Source of the DNA: Chytridium lagenaria
Taxonomy: Eukaryota > Chytridiomycota > Chytridiomycetes > Chytridiales > Chytridiaceae
Reading direction: 5' to 3'
Length of the DNA: 64,000 nt
NCBI GenBank assembly: GCA_025449115.1
Contig: JAHLKC010000042.1
Coordinates: 186,001-250,000 of the forward strand
Part shown: positions 25,957-39,300 of the stretch, piece after piece
How positions within the stretch are numbered: the first letter of the stretch is position 1
Layout of the letters: each line of letters starts with the position of its first letter
The notes under the pieces: model-generated
The model's database searches: none
The model's input: only the letters and a program-made list of their open reading frames with translations
What the model was told of the DNA's origin: nothing
Position numbers and translations under genes: made by a program

Positions 25957-28900
25957 ATGGATGATCAAGATAGTCAGATACATAAGCTGCGGCAAGAGCT
26001 TAGTGAGGCAACCGCAGCTTTAAATGATTATGCAAGGCAGGTAAAGGACGAGAGGGAAAAGGCAATCAACGCTGAAGAAAGATGTACAAAGTTGGAGAAA
26101 AAGTTGGAGGAGGTTGAGAAGGATTCGGCAGGAGCCGAAGAATATATCGCTGGATTGGAACGACAGCTTGCAAGAAGGGAGGATTTGGCTGCTCAAGTAA
26201 GCTTCGCTATAAAAGTTCTGCTTAAAATAACGTCGGCCTGACTTATGTGTTTTTTTTTTTGTTTTTTTTTTCTTGAAAAAAGGTTGAGATTCTTGAAGCG
26301 GATCTTGAAGAAGCACGATCTGAAGAAGCACGTCGTGAGTCCATCCTTGCAGATCTTGAACGCCGTCTTGCTGAGTCGGTTGATTCTGTGGAGACTGTTG
26401 CACGTATGTCGCAGCTTGAGGCTGATGTCAATCGGTTTCGCGGTGCATGGGAAAAGGCACAGTCCCGTGTTAAGGAACTTACAGATGGAAAGAGGATATT
26501 TCGGCTGACAGTTTTCTGACGCCGCCTACATCTGCATCATCCTCACCACCGCGAGGAAAAGGACTTCGTGCTATTCCCGAGACTGACGAGAATGGAGAAA
26601 CATCTAGCTCAGAGGATGTGAAGGTAGAAAAAAGACGTACTTCTCAGTATTATTTCTAAACCACTTTCTTAGTCACGTGATATTAAGCTGGCCTCAAGCA
26701 TTTCTCCAGAGGAATACGAAAACGTTAAGGCTTCACTTGCTGATGCATTGGCACGAGCTGCGACTGCCGAAGCCAAGCTCAATCTTTTGCTGGCCGATGA
26801 CGATCCCGCGGATACTGCATTAGCATTGATGATGATGCCATAAGACCGGATTCAAAGCGCTTGTCGACGGGAAGCAACGTGAGCAGTTCTGGCGGTCTTG
26901 TTGGGAGGGATCATGGGACGCATTTGGGGTGCCGGTGGCTCGGTGCCGTCCCGCCGGAGAAGGTTGCGATGGAGAGATGAGAAAGAAGTTGGATAAGCAG
27001 GAAGCGGCAAATGAAAAATTGAGAATGAAGTTGAAATCCTTGAGAAATCGGATCAAAGGGATGGACGTTAGTGGAATGCCGATGATTGATGATACAGCAT
27101 CGGAGGTGTCTTCTGTTTGGTGAGTGTCTATTTTTCTGCGAATAATATCGAATGGCCCGATATATTAGTTCTTACATACATTTTTTGTAAATGTAGGCTC
27201 TATCCATCCCTAGTCTAAAATACAGCGGCCCTTCAAGTTTGCATGGCCGGACAAATCGACAGTGCCGCTGTAATATTTATAAATTTTTTATTTTCTCTAT
27301 CTCAGTTCCCTTTTTGTCTTTGATGCCACAAGACTTATTTTCATGCTAATCAATCTAATAATTTGTTTCATTGTCTCTGCAATAGCGCGAACCTCTCGAC
27401 TTAACGCGCGATCCATCACAGGCTGCTTCCCTGAATGGTGATGGTACCAAGCAGACCGAACTTGAGGCTTCCGTGAAGAACAGGTCGTGCTCGAAGACAG
27501 AATCAAGCGTCTCGAGCTCGAACTTTCCGTGCGCGACGAAGATCTCCGAAAAGTTCTTGAACGTGCTCATTCCGTTGAAGTAGAGGCTCAACGGAAGCTG
27601 TGGCCGTGTTACCGACATGGAGATGCAGACAGAAGATGATACTAGCTCGGCTGATGAAATCTCTGATAAACAATCAACCCCTTTCCCGTTCCTTGAAAAA
27701 ACTTTCGAAAAGTCTTGGTGGGCGAGGTGCTCGAGCTGTTTCGCCTGAAGAGAAGGTGGGGATTCAAACTCAAACGCATTGACAGGGTCTCGCAATGTCG
27801 TTGAGGCGGAGGTGCAAACTGAGGATGAAAAACTTTGGAAACTGCTCGATCCAGAACTCTGTCGGTCTCCGACCGCACTCTTAGCAGTTCTTCTTTGGAT
27901 GTTAAGATGGTTTCGAACGCCGAGATTCGACTTTGGTAGAATCCAAGACTGAGATTCAGACCCAAACCGAAATTTTCGAGGCAAAGGCCGAGATTGAAAC
28001 CCAAACGGAAGCCCCGGAGTCCAAGACCGAAATTCAGACTCAAACAGAGTATGTCGAGTCAAAGGCCGAGATTGAGACGCAAACAGAGATTGCCGTGGCG
28101 AAGGCCGAAGTTCAAAGCCAAACGGAAACAGAACTTGCGGAATTAAAGACCGAGATTCAGACTCAAACGGAGGCCTTGGAATCCAAAGCCGAGATTCAGA
28201 CCCAAACGGAAGTCTTGGAATCCAAAGCCGAGATTCAGACCCAAACGGAAGCTTCCGAAGCGAAGTCTGCAATTCAAACCCAAACCGAAGCCTCTGAGCC
28301 AAAGTTTGCAACTCGAGAGCAAACGGAGTCAAAGGCCGAGATTCAGACCAAACTGAAGCTTTGGAGCCAAAGAACGAGACTGAGACCCAAACAGAGACTT
28401 CTGAGCCTAAGATCACGATTCAAACCCAACGGAAGCTCGGAGTCAAAGGCCGATACCCCAGACTCAAACCGAATATGCCGAGCCCAAGGCTGCAATTCAG
28501 ATTAAAACAGAAGCCGTCGTGATTCCTGTTGTGCAGACCGTGGACGTTACGTCTCCAAGTGTTGCCACAAGTGATGAGGTCGTGGTGGAGCAACCAAGGT
28601 CATTCCCTACCCTCGAGCGCGGTCTCAGCAGTTCTTCAGTTGGGACCAGGTCCATATCTCTGGAGACCCCACGAACGAGGAGTTGAAGGAGGAGGTTGAA
28701 AGTCTTCGGAAACGTCTTCGAGATTGTCTGACCTTAAGGCGCAGCTCCTTGAAACTGCATCGAGACATCACACTGCTGCTGAGATGAATGCTGCAAAGAC
28801 TAGGATTGCGGAGCTCGAGCATTGTTGCCAAAGAGAAGGCTGATTCGAAAAAACTGCCAAAGAGCTCAAGGATTCGGTTGCTGGCTGCAAGAAGAAAAAA

Positions 28901-31900
28901 GTGACGTTTTGAAAGCACTGACGTATCATCCAAAGACCTTCAAGCCATGAAACTCAGGCTGATCAACTTGCATCAAAGTTACTCGACGTCGAAAGCGCTA
29001 AGACTGCTTCGGAGAGGAAGATCGTTGAGGTTGAGAATCTTCTTGCAGAGGAAAAGAAGAACCTTGAAGTTACTACCGCGGAGCTCAGGCTAAAGCTCAG
29101 CTTATGGCCGATGAACACCAAAAGGTCTCACGGGATCTTCAGGATACAACAGGGGCTCGTGACGCTTTCAAATCTGATCTTGCTCAACACCGAGAAAAGC
29201 TAGGAGCTTGTGAGGAAAAAATCCTTGAGCTTGAGGCTCTTCTTGTGAGCGAGACAGCGGCACTTCTTGCTGCAAAGACGGATCTTGAAGGTCTTAGGAA
29301 GGAAAACCTTGATCTTTCGGAAGCTCTCAACGCGTCGTCTACTGAAGTTAATGCCGTCAAGGCAGAGGCTGAGAAGCTACGCTCCGAGGTTCATGACGCA
29401 GAAGAGGTTCGAGTCGCTACTGAGGTCAAGATTGCCGAGCTTGAAGCTGCCATTTCCGCGGAAAAGAAAGCCTTCGAAGTTACCGCCACAGACTTGAAGG
29501 TTGAAGGCGATCGTCTTGCCGAAGAGAAGGACAAAGTCTTAAAAGATCTTCAAGAAAACCATTGCCACGCGGGACTCATTGAATGCCGATCTTGCTCAGC
29601 TTGGTGAGAAGCTCGGAGCCGCTGAAGTAAGTTTGCAGAGCTTGAGGCTCTTCTAGAGAGTGAGAGAAAGACTCTGGCGGAGTCAGCGTCGCAACTTGCT
29701 GCTGACTTGAGTGAAGCAAAGAGCAGAACCTCGAACTTGAGGTATCACTTACTATGAAAGAAGAAGAGCTCAAGAACATCACCGCAGAGACAAACGACAC
29801 CCTTGCTGGACTCCAGAAACAGATAGACGAGACTTTGGAGGCGCTCAATTCATCTGAAAAGAATGTGATGTCTTGAAGCTACAGGCTGGTGAGCTTACCG
29901 CCAAAGTGCTTGACGTTGAAAAAGCAAAGGCAGAGGCAGAGAGCAAGGCTGAGAAGATGGAGTCACTTCATGCCGACGAAAAGATGGCCCTTCAAGCCGC
30001 CGCAGCTGATCTCGAGGCCAAGATTAATGCTCTTTCCGACGAGCATGGCAGGGTGTCCAGGAATCTCCAGGATATCACGCCGGCGCGAGATGCTTGGCCT
30101 CCGATCTTGGCTTACTTCGTGAGAAGTTTAGAGCTCAGAGGAGAAGATTCGTGAGCTGGAGACCCTTCTTGAGACGGAGAAGAAGGCCCATACGGACTCG
30201 ACATTGCAAAGCATCGCCGAGTCAATTCTGCAAAGACCAAAATATCCGAGCTTGAGGCTTGCTTTCTGAGGAAAAAAGGAAGTCTGAGACAACGGCTGCT
30301 GAGATGAACGCAAGCTTGAGGATGCGGACAAGCGGAATGCAGAAATATCTACTGCATTGGGTGTTTCCGAAACAGAGCACACAGCGTTAAAGTTACGGGC
30401 AGATGAGCTTACCGCTAAACTGGACGAGGTGAGAATGCCAAGGCAGCAGTTGAGGCCAAGATTGTCGATATGGAGTCGCTTTTGCTCAAGAAAAGAAGGC
30501 CTTGAAGCTACCGCAGCTGATCTGGAAGCCAAGGTTAACGCTATTTCCGACGAGCATGGCATGGTATCTAGGAGTCTCAGGATATCACGCCGGCACGAGA
30601 CGCTCTAGCGTCGGATCTTGCCCTCCTCCGCGAGAAGTTTGAAGCTTCAGAGATGAAGATTCATGAGCTTGAGACATTCTTTGAAAACGAGAAGAAAGCT
30701 CACGCTGACTTGACATTGCAAAACGCTACCGAAATCAGCTCGGCAAAGACCAAAATATCCGAGCTTGAGGCTTTACTATCAGATGAGAAAAGGAAGTCTG
30801 AAACAACGGCTGCTGAGATGAACGCAAAGCTTGAGGATGCGGACAAGCGGAATGCAGAATATCTGCTGCATTGGGTGTCTCCGAAACAGAGCACACTGCG
30901 TTAAGTTACGGCAGATGAGCTTACCGCTAAACTGGACGAGGTTGAGAATGCCAAGGCAGCAGTTGAAGCTAAGATTGCCGATATGGAGTCGCTTTTTGCT
31001 CAAGAAAAGAAGGCCCTTCAAGCTACCGCAGCTGATCTGGAGGCCAAGGTTAACGCTCTTTCCGACGAGCATGGCATGGTATCTAGGAGTCTTCAGGATA
31101 TCACGCCGCACGAGACGCTCTAGCCTCGATCTTGCCCTCCTCCGCGAGAAGTTTGAAGCTCAGAGGCGAAGATTCATGAGCTTGAGGACATTCTTAAAAA
31201 CGAGAAGAAGGCTCACGCTGACTTGACAATGCAAAATGCCACCGAAATCAGCTCCGCAAAGAGCAAAATATCCGAGCTTGAAGCTTTACTTTCTGAGGAG
31301 AAAAGAAAATCTGAGACAACCGCTGCAGAGATGAACGCCAAAGCTTGAAGATGCGGACAAGCGGAATGCAGAGATCTCTGCTGCACTGGGTGTCTCCGAA
31401 ACAGAGCACACCGCGTTAAAGTTACGGGGAGATGAGCTTAACGTTAAATTGGAGGAGGTCGAGAATGCCAAGGCAGCAGTTGAAGCTAAGATTGCCGATA
31501 TGGAGTCGCTTTTTGCTCAAGAAAAGAAGCCCTTCAAGCTACCGCAGCTGATCTGGAGGCCAAGGTTAACGCTCTTTCCGACGAGCATGGCATGGTATCT
31601 AGGAGTCTTCAGATATCACGCCGGCACGAGACGCTCTAGCCTCGGATCTTGCCCTCCTCCGCGAGAAGTTTGAAGCTTCAGAGGCGAAGATTCATGAGCT
31701 TGAGGACATTCTTAAAAACGAGAAGAGGCTCACGCTGACTTGACAATGCAAAATGCCACCGAATCAGCTCCGCAAAGAGCAAAATATCCGAGCTTGAAGC
31801 TTTACTTTCTGAGGAGAAAAGAAATCTGAGACAACCGCTGCAGAGATGAACGCAAAGCTTGAAGATGCGGACAAGCGGAATGCAGAGATCTCTGCTGCAC

Positions 31901-34900
31901 TGGGTGTCTCCGAAACAGAGCACACCGCGTTAAAGTTAAGGCTGATGAGCTTACCGCTAAACTGGACGAGGTTGAGAATGCCAAGGCAGCAGTTGAAGCT
32001 AAGATTGCCGATATGGAGTCGCTTTTTGCTCAAGAAAAGAAGGCCCTTCAAGCTACCGCAGCTGATCTGGAGGCCAAGGTTAACGCTCTTTCCGACGAGC
32101 ATGGCATGGTATCTAGGAGTCTTCAGGATATCACGCCGGCACGAGACGCTCTAGCCTCGGATCTTGCCCTCCTCCGCGAGAAGTTTGAAGCTTCAGAGGA
32201 GAAGATTCATGAGCTTGAGGACATTCTTAAAAACGAGAAGAAGGCTCACGCTGACTTGACAATGCAAAATGCCACCGAAATCAGCTCCGCAAAGAGCAAA
32301 ATATCCGAGCTTGAAGCTTTACTCTCTGAGGAGAGAATGAAGCATGAGACAACAGTTGCTGAGATGAACGCAAAGCTGGCGGATGTAGACAAGCGGAATG
32401 CAGAGATCTCTGCTGCATTGGTAGTCTCTGACACAGAGCATACAGCGTTGAAGTACGGGCAGATGAGCTTAGCGCTAAACTTGAAGAGGTCAAGGCAGTA
32501 ACCGAAAGCAAGATGGCTGAGATTGGGTCTAACTTACCCGAAGAAAAGAAACCTCAAGGTACTGCTGTTGACCTCGAGGGTATAGTCAGTCCTCCCTTAG
32601 ACCATCATGACAGGGTGTCAAGAGGCTTGAAAAAAGAAGATATCACGCCGACAAGTGACTCTTTGGTGCTTGATCTGGGGCAAGTTAGTGACAAACTCAG
32701 GGCATCGGAGGAAAAAGTCCGTGAGCTTGAGTCTCTTCTGTATAGGGAGAGAGAGAATTCATCAGAGTCGATTTCTCAGAATACTTCCGAGCTCAGTGCT
32801 GCAAGGAATAGGATGTCTGAGCTTGAGGCACTACTTGCGGAGGAGAAGGTGAACTCGGAAAAGACGGCAGCCGAACTCAAGGAGAAACTTGCAGACCTAC
32901 AGAAACAGAAGGATGAGATAATGAGGGTTCATGATGCGTCGGGGAAGGCGGGCGAGTCGACTAAGACGCATGTGGATGAGCTTAGTATGAAGGAGACTAG
33001 TTCTAAAGAGGCGAAGGCGGGCGACACCAGGATCGCTGAAATTGAATCACACCTCGCCAAACATGTTGTTGAAGCCACCGATATGTCTGAGCGCCTCAAG
33101 CTCTCGGAAGATAATGTCAAATCGCTTACCGAGGAGATAAAACGACTCGAAGATCGTATCGCTGAACTACTCCAAAAGTGTTCTGGTTTGGAGGCTGACG
33201 CTGCAGTGGGAAGAGATGCGAGCGATCGCCTCAAAGTCTCGGAAGAAAATTCAAAAGCTCAGGCAGACGAGATTAATCGACTCGAGATTCACATCGCTGA
33301 GCTGCTTGAGAAGTGTTCTGGTTTGGAGGCTGATGTTGCTGCGGCGAAGGAAGTTGCAGTCACCGAAAAAGCTGCTTTAGAGAAGGCGGTAGAGGACGCA
33401 ACTCAAAGAGACGCTACCCTGTCTAAGCGCCTCGATGACTCGCTTGTAACTGTTGATAGGCTTGAGAAGGAATTAGAAGCGTCGTCAGCGGAATCTGCCG
33501 GCCTCCTGGCTACCCTTGAGTCTGAACGGATGAAGCACGCCGTCTCATGTTCGGACTTGGATGCTAAATTGAAAGATTCTTCGATTGCAGCCGAGTTACT
33601 CAATGAGAAACTTCGCCAAGAAACACAGGCCTTGGAGGAAGGTAGAACCAGACATGCAGCTCAACAAGCAGATCTTGAGACTCGTTTGAAGGAGGCTTTG
33701 GATGCTCACGGCCTTCTTAAAGAGAAGTTGGCGTTGGCAGAAAGTTCTACTCGATCTTTAGAAGAAGTTCGTGCCGGTCATGCTGCTGAAGCTGCTGATC
33801 TCTCTAACCGTCTGAAAGACTCCGAAGAGCAGAACAAGAAGCAAGCCGATGAGATCAAGCACCTTGAAGTACGTACAGCTGAGCTCACGATAAAATGCTC
33901 TACTCTCGAAGATGAAATTGCTGCGGCTAGGAAGTCTTTAGAAGAAGTCCGTGCCAGCCATACTGCTGAAGCTGCTGACCTCGCCAAACGTCTGCAAAAC
34001 TCTGAGAAGCTGAAAAAGACTCAAAGCGACGAAATTAACGGACTTCAATCTCGTGCTGCTGAGCTTTTTGGAAAATGCTCTGCTCTAGAAAATGAAGTCG
34101 CTTCAGCGAAGAAGTCTTTGGTTCTCGAAAAAGAAGCTTTTGTGAAGGCGCTAAACGAGGCAAAAAAGAGTGCTCCGGATTCACACTCAAGATCAATGCC
34201 AGCTTCCGACAGGTCGCTTGACACGGATGTTGAAGAGGCAGTCTCGACATCGAAGGCGAAAGAGCCTGTAGTTTCGGTGACTACCTTACGCAAGGCCATT
34301 GAAGAACGTGACGCAGCAAGGAAGGAGGTGGATAGCCTTGATCGCCTCCTTTCTTCATACGCATCTGCTTCGTCGAAGCCTATCCCAAATTACGAAGATG
34401 TCTCAGAACAATTTGCTGAATTGAGAGAGGAGGTTGAAGATTTGAAAGAGCAACGGAATGCTTTAATGGATCAGGTTGCCATGCTTCGCGAAAACCTTGA
34501 TTCTGCAAGTCAAGCCCTTGCTAAAGTCGCTGGGATTCAGCTTCACGACAAAACGATCAGGTTTTCTTCGACACCATCAGTTGATATTGACATTGTTCGT
34601 CCAATTGTCGCTGACGCTGCCCGGCAGCACATTGCGAAGATGGAGGAGGCTTTAGATGAGGCGGAAATGCACATTGAGGAGCTTACTGCTAGAAATGAGG
34701 AGATGGAAACGATGTTATTGGCTGTAGAAGAGGGCCTTAGTGAGCAACAAAGACAGAAGGAGATGGAGAGGAGTCAATGTGATGAAGGAGCTCGACCTGA
34801 TTTCAATGGTCTAGAAGAAATTATACAAGCTCAGGCGGCGGAAGTTAACCGTTTGACGCAGGAGGTTGAGCGATTGCAAATCCTGTTGCTTGCAGGTGGC

Positions 34901-35563
34901 AACTTGGAGCAGGAGAAGTCTAGGCGCCATCTTAACTCTATACCAGAGGAAGACATAGAGCAGCCATCGAGCACAAGGTCATTGCACAGATTGTCTCAGG
35001 CCTCTACTTCCTCAACGGAATTGTCGAGCCAAGCTGCACCACTAGCAGGCAACCTTAGACGGCGTAACCCGCGTGGCGTGCCACGTCGAGCAGAGTCAGC
35101 CCCAATGGAGTCAGGTTCTAATGGTGTCGATTTTGAAACTGACGACGAAGACATGACTAGCGATTATTTCCTGCCGTCAGTCTTCTTCAATGATCTCGTT
35201 CGTCCTGGCGAGATTCCCGCGGAAACTACCGTTCGTCAACCGCAAAGAGTTCTCCTAACGATGCGGCGTATCTCGACAGCAACGTACAAGGAATACGTGG
35301 AGAAGCTGCGGAATCATATCACTGGGCTTGAAGCCGAAATTGCACAGCTAAATGGACGACTGGTTAAGATGCAGAGGAGGGAGGATGAGCTACGAGTGGA
35401 GGTCGGACGGGGGCGGATGGATGTGAATGAGGCTTTGAGAAGGTTGACAGAGTCAGAGAGGGAGCGGGAAAGAGTAGAGATAAGAGTTAGAGAGATAAGG
35501 AGAAGGAAGAAGAGAATGCCGTGGGATTGTTGTACGCGCGGTGGCGCAGACGAGAAGGACTGA
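25957..35563 (+). CDS. Giant repeat-rich coiled-coil protein
   Basis: I cannot assign a family. The start at 25957 gives MDDQDSQIHKLRQELSEA. Almost the whole product is heptad-patterned and rich in E, K, A, L and S, so it should be a long rod-like scaffold, of the kind seen in golgins, centrosomal or tail proteins. Introns are clear near 26198-26281 and 26624-26671, with more between 27120 and 27930. Two internal repeat systems follow: 14-residue QTQTE repeats (27935-28440) and repeats of about 171 residues (29107-32650). The part after 32513 is open for 1016 residues. It ends with a distinct low-complexity then conserved-looking tail (TSDYFLPSVFFNDLVRPGEI, MRRISTATYKEYVEKLRNH) and a basic C-terminus. 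From 27.1 to 32.5 kb the frame is broken about every 100-300 nt by single bases, which fits assembly error. Total length would be near 3000 residues. Confidence 0.75.
27935..28440 (+). repeat. 42-bp coding tandem repeat (QTQTE motif)
   Basis: About twelve imperfect copies of a 14-codon unit of the form ESKAEIQTQTEALE lie inside the coiled-coil gene. Variants include EAKAEIETQTEA, VAKAEVQSQTET and ELKTEIQTQTEA. The frame is kept until about 28340, where single-base changes break it. Confidence 0.9.
29107..32650 (+). repeat. ~513-bp coding tandem repeat array
   Basis: The landmark GACGAGCATGGCATGGTATC (protein DEHGMVSRSLQDITPARD) recurs near 30551, 31064, 31583 and 32097. A diverged copy lies near 30039, and degenerate copies near 29107, 29524 and 32603. 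Spacing is 512-519 nt, equal to 171 codons. Central copies are nearly identical and outer ones diverged, the usual pattern of recent unequal exchange. Each unit also holds KIHELE, HADLTMQNATEISSAK, ISELEALL and ESLFAQEKKALQATAADLEA. Single-base length differences between copies break the frame. Confidence 0.92.
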
Positions 35564-36352
35564 GAGTGATGGTGGGGAGGTGGTTAATTCATCACCGCTT
35601 CGTTTATTTATTTTATTCTTTCCTTTCCAAGCTCTTATTATTTTTATTGCATCGCTTCTATTTCGTATGTCATTTTCCGCCATTTCCTTTCAAAGCGGTT
35701 GGCCCTTGGCCTCTCTGTAAACGTCCTATACTTTCTTTCCTTTTTTCTGTTCTTTCATTCCATGTTTGGAACCAATAGATCCTTTTTCTCTTGGTCCATT
35801 ATAATTTTAGGACCGTTACCCCTCTTTATCATCACATCTCCTCATTCTATGTAGAAAGCGAAGTTTATTTGTTGTTTCTTTCATGGATTCACCAGGGATT
35901 TTTCTATGATTAGCTGCTTTTATTTGAGCAATTGCCTTTTCCCAGTTTACGCTATGGAGTTCATTTTGTCCTTTTGACACAGAGTTGAAAGAAAAAAACG
36001 GAAGTAAATGCCTCATTTGCAGACAACTATATAAATTCCCTTATTCAGTCTCAACATCTGACCAGCCCGCTGAGAACGAGAGTAGCAACTGCACTTGGTA
36101 CGCGAATTCCTCGATATATGCATCACCACTTTTTTTTTATGGAAATAAGGTTGATGTATGCACCAATGACTTGGTTACTGCCTCTTAAACTGGTTGATAC
36201 GGTGGTTTAATAACGAGTTTAAAGGAGAATTGCCGATAGAGTGTGTAGGTACGCTTGAAAATCATCGGATTTGCGGAAAAGGAGGGGAAGATTCTCGATT
36301 CATGAGGCAAAAGACCATAAGGCGCTCTTGCAAATGGCAGTGAATATTAACC
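35564..36352. other. Intergenic region upstream of the CNG channel gene
   Basis: About 790 nt. It includes a TATA-like CTATATAAAT near 36029 preceded by CCTCATTTGCAGAC, a block that recurs upstream of the small ORF at 55.35 kb. No gene was seen. Confidence 0.4.
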
Positions 36353-39300
36353 ATGAAACAAGCAGCTATCATCGCAAAGCTGCTGCATGAGACCCGAATC
36401 CAAGAAGAGTATCTTTATCAACTCCAAGCCGATGTGCAGACGTTCTTGAGGAGCGCATTCAGAAGATAGAGGACGAAAACTCTGATGAAGAAGAATGGGC
36501 GGTCAAAGAGCAAATTCAGAAGCTGGAAGCCGAAGCTAGAAAGACGGAGACATCATCGACAACCTCGTGGACACCAGTGTTGCCAAGGACCATCACTTCG
36601 CACAACACCGTTACGGAGTCAGTAACTCCGTTTATAGCTGTAGCAGGGCCATCCCGATCGGACACTCAGGACTGTGGGCTTATTGAATCGCTCGTTAAAC
36701 GTGCAGTGGCGAAGCCTAATGTGTGTTCTGGGAGATATTAACATCGTCGTTCTTCCCGGTTTCGAGCTCAACTACTGGTGTTCATACAAACGATGAGAAT
36801 AAAGGTTACGCGAAACATTTAGCAGTAAGGGCTTTGAAGAAGCATCACAGCGCTGGGAGTAGATCAATGAGATCGTTCTTGTCGGTTTCAGTGGCGTCGT
36901 CAGGGGTGTTTGGTGTGTCAGGACACAGATTAAGAGGGCCTTTCTCAAAGGTAGGAGTAGACTCACCTCGCTTTTAGCATCGCTGTTAATTCTCGATAAC
37001 CTTACCATAAATAATTCAAAACATTATAGCGAACCTCCGTATCGTCAACCCGCAGCACCTCTTTAAAACGAGCACCCGATCGCTTGATTGATGAAGATCC
37101 TGACCAAAGCTTACCATTTCCATCACGCACCGCTTCACGAAACCTTCCCCTGAAAACGGATTCATGTCGCATCTTCCTCGAAGACGCGTCCTACCACACC
37201 TCTCTCTCTTCCGTCCAAAAAAGTTTTGACGGTCCCTCTAGTCATTTTCTCGACGTCCGTCCCCGCTTACCACCCCGCACCCCCTCCATACGGAGCGCCA
37301 AAAATATCTCCACGAGCGACATCACCTTCAGCACGCTTGATGAGGCACTTGAGCCGTTTGAAAACCATTGGACGTGGGCTGAAAAGGCCTGGATTATTGT
37401 CACCACGTTTTATTTGGAGTATGTCAGAATTGCGAGGTATAATGAATTAGGAGATCCGATCAGGGCAGGCCCCCAGCGTAGAATCTTGATGGATGAAGCC
37501 ATTTTGGGTGAAGAAGATGCGATCTGCTTGCATCCTCTTTCAATGTTTGTGGCATATTGGGATTTAGCTTTGTTTGGTACGCTATTTCTTTACTTCTTCT
37601 CTTTTATTACCATTCCTTGTTTTAATCGTATGTGACAAAAATAACACTCCTACTGATGTACTGCAGTTGTGTGGATGATATTCTCCATGGTGTTACCGTT
37701 CATTGCAGCATTCGACTTACCGCTCGATATGACATTGACATTTACGTACATGTTTACTGTGTTTGTGGGGCTTGATGCAGTCGTCAAGTATTTTAAATTG
37801 ACAAGAATTAGTCGCAGTCCATGCTCACGAGAAGTCCAGTAGAGTCGAGGAGGCGATATCTTGTGAGTCATATTCATTGGAACATGCCTTTTTCGTTGAG
37901 ATCTTGTAATGTTGGATTAAGTTTGCTACACTACATCTATAAATTTTGTGTTGACTGCATTATCCTTCTTCTTTAGTATATTAAATATTATTCGTTTTCT
38001 TTATTTCTCCGCCATTTTCGTATATTTTTGCATCACTAATTCAGCAATAACACTGATATTCTAAAAACTACCTGGCCATCGACATTATCTGCGGTATCCC
38101 TTGGTACGCAATCCTCATTCGAATATTGCCCGACTCTATCAATCAATTCTTCCTCTTTCCCGCCGTCTTTCACGCCTTTGCCTCGGCAACACGAATTTTT
38201 CTTCAGAATCCCCTCATCCTCCGCGCATCCCGTCGACTTCAAACCAACATGGGCCACAGTATCATGAACATTATCGTGTTTATGAGTCTACTCATGATGT
38301 TTATTCACTTTAATGCTTGTGTCATTTATATTGCGCAAAAGCTGGGGTTACCTTATGACATAGAGCCACCCGAGAATGTACCATATACTCAGTTTGAGAC
38401 TGTTAAAAAATGGGTGAAGCTTGAGGCCGACGGGGAACCACTTTGGAGTCAATACATTTTGTTGTTTTTTCAGTTCCACGGCGGATATTTTCCCAATCAA
38501 TGGTTATCAGTGAGTAGCCCCTTTTCCAGCTGATGCTTCTTATTTGCTTAATACATAGAGTTTCCATTGCTTTTTTTCTCTGTGTCTCATCTTCACTTTC
38601 ACTATTTATCCCCGCTCTTTCTTTGTCCTGGGTTTTGCTAATTTGACTTTTCTTTAAAAACTTTGCGTTCTTTTGTGACTTTCAACAGACCTTCTGACCG
38701 CTCTGAACAATTCGTCATCACATTCTTCTCTATCGCCGGCGCCCTGATCTATGCTCTCCTTGTCGGTACTATTGCCAGTTTCTCCCTCGGACTTGATTCA
38801 GCTGGGCGCAAGTTCACGGTTATTTCTTTTTTTGCAATCTTTGCTCTAATATGAGTTTGTAGGAAGTACTCGATGAAGTGAATGAATTCATGGATGCTTC
38901 GGATCTACCTGAATCCATACGGTACAAAATTCGGAGTTTTTTCAGGTTGAAGTATCGCGGCAAGTACTTTAAGAAGGGTTCAATCATGGCTGAGTTAATC
39001 AAAGTTTGCAAAGGGTGAGTTTTAACCCCTGAATCACCATTACTCTGCTTCATCCCCGTGATCATCTTCATCGTGTTATAAATCATGTGTTTCCATGTAC
39101 TTCTGTACCTGTTCTGAACTAAAATTAGGAAATTCTTCTCGAATCTTTCTGCGACCTTATCGACCGCGTCCCCTTTTTCCGGAACGATTCCGATAACCCC
39201 AACTCCCCATTTGTGTGCTGCGTCGCCAACGTTGTTACAATCGAACACTATGTCGCTGGAAACAACGTCTTTGTGCAAGGAGACCAAGGCGACGCCATGT

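Noticed and set aside
27355..28416. Minus-strand ORF of 353 codons rich in S/F/L/R
   Set aside because: Shadow of the QTQTE repeat region on the plus strand. Repeats keep the opposite frame free of stops.
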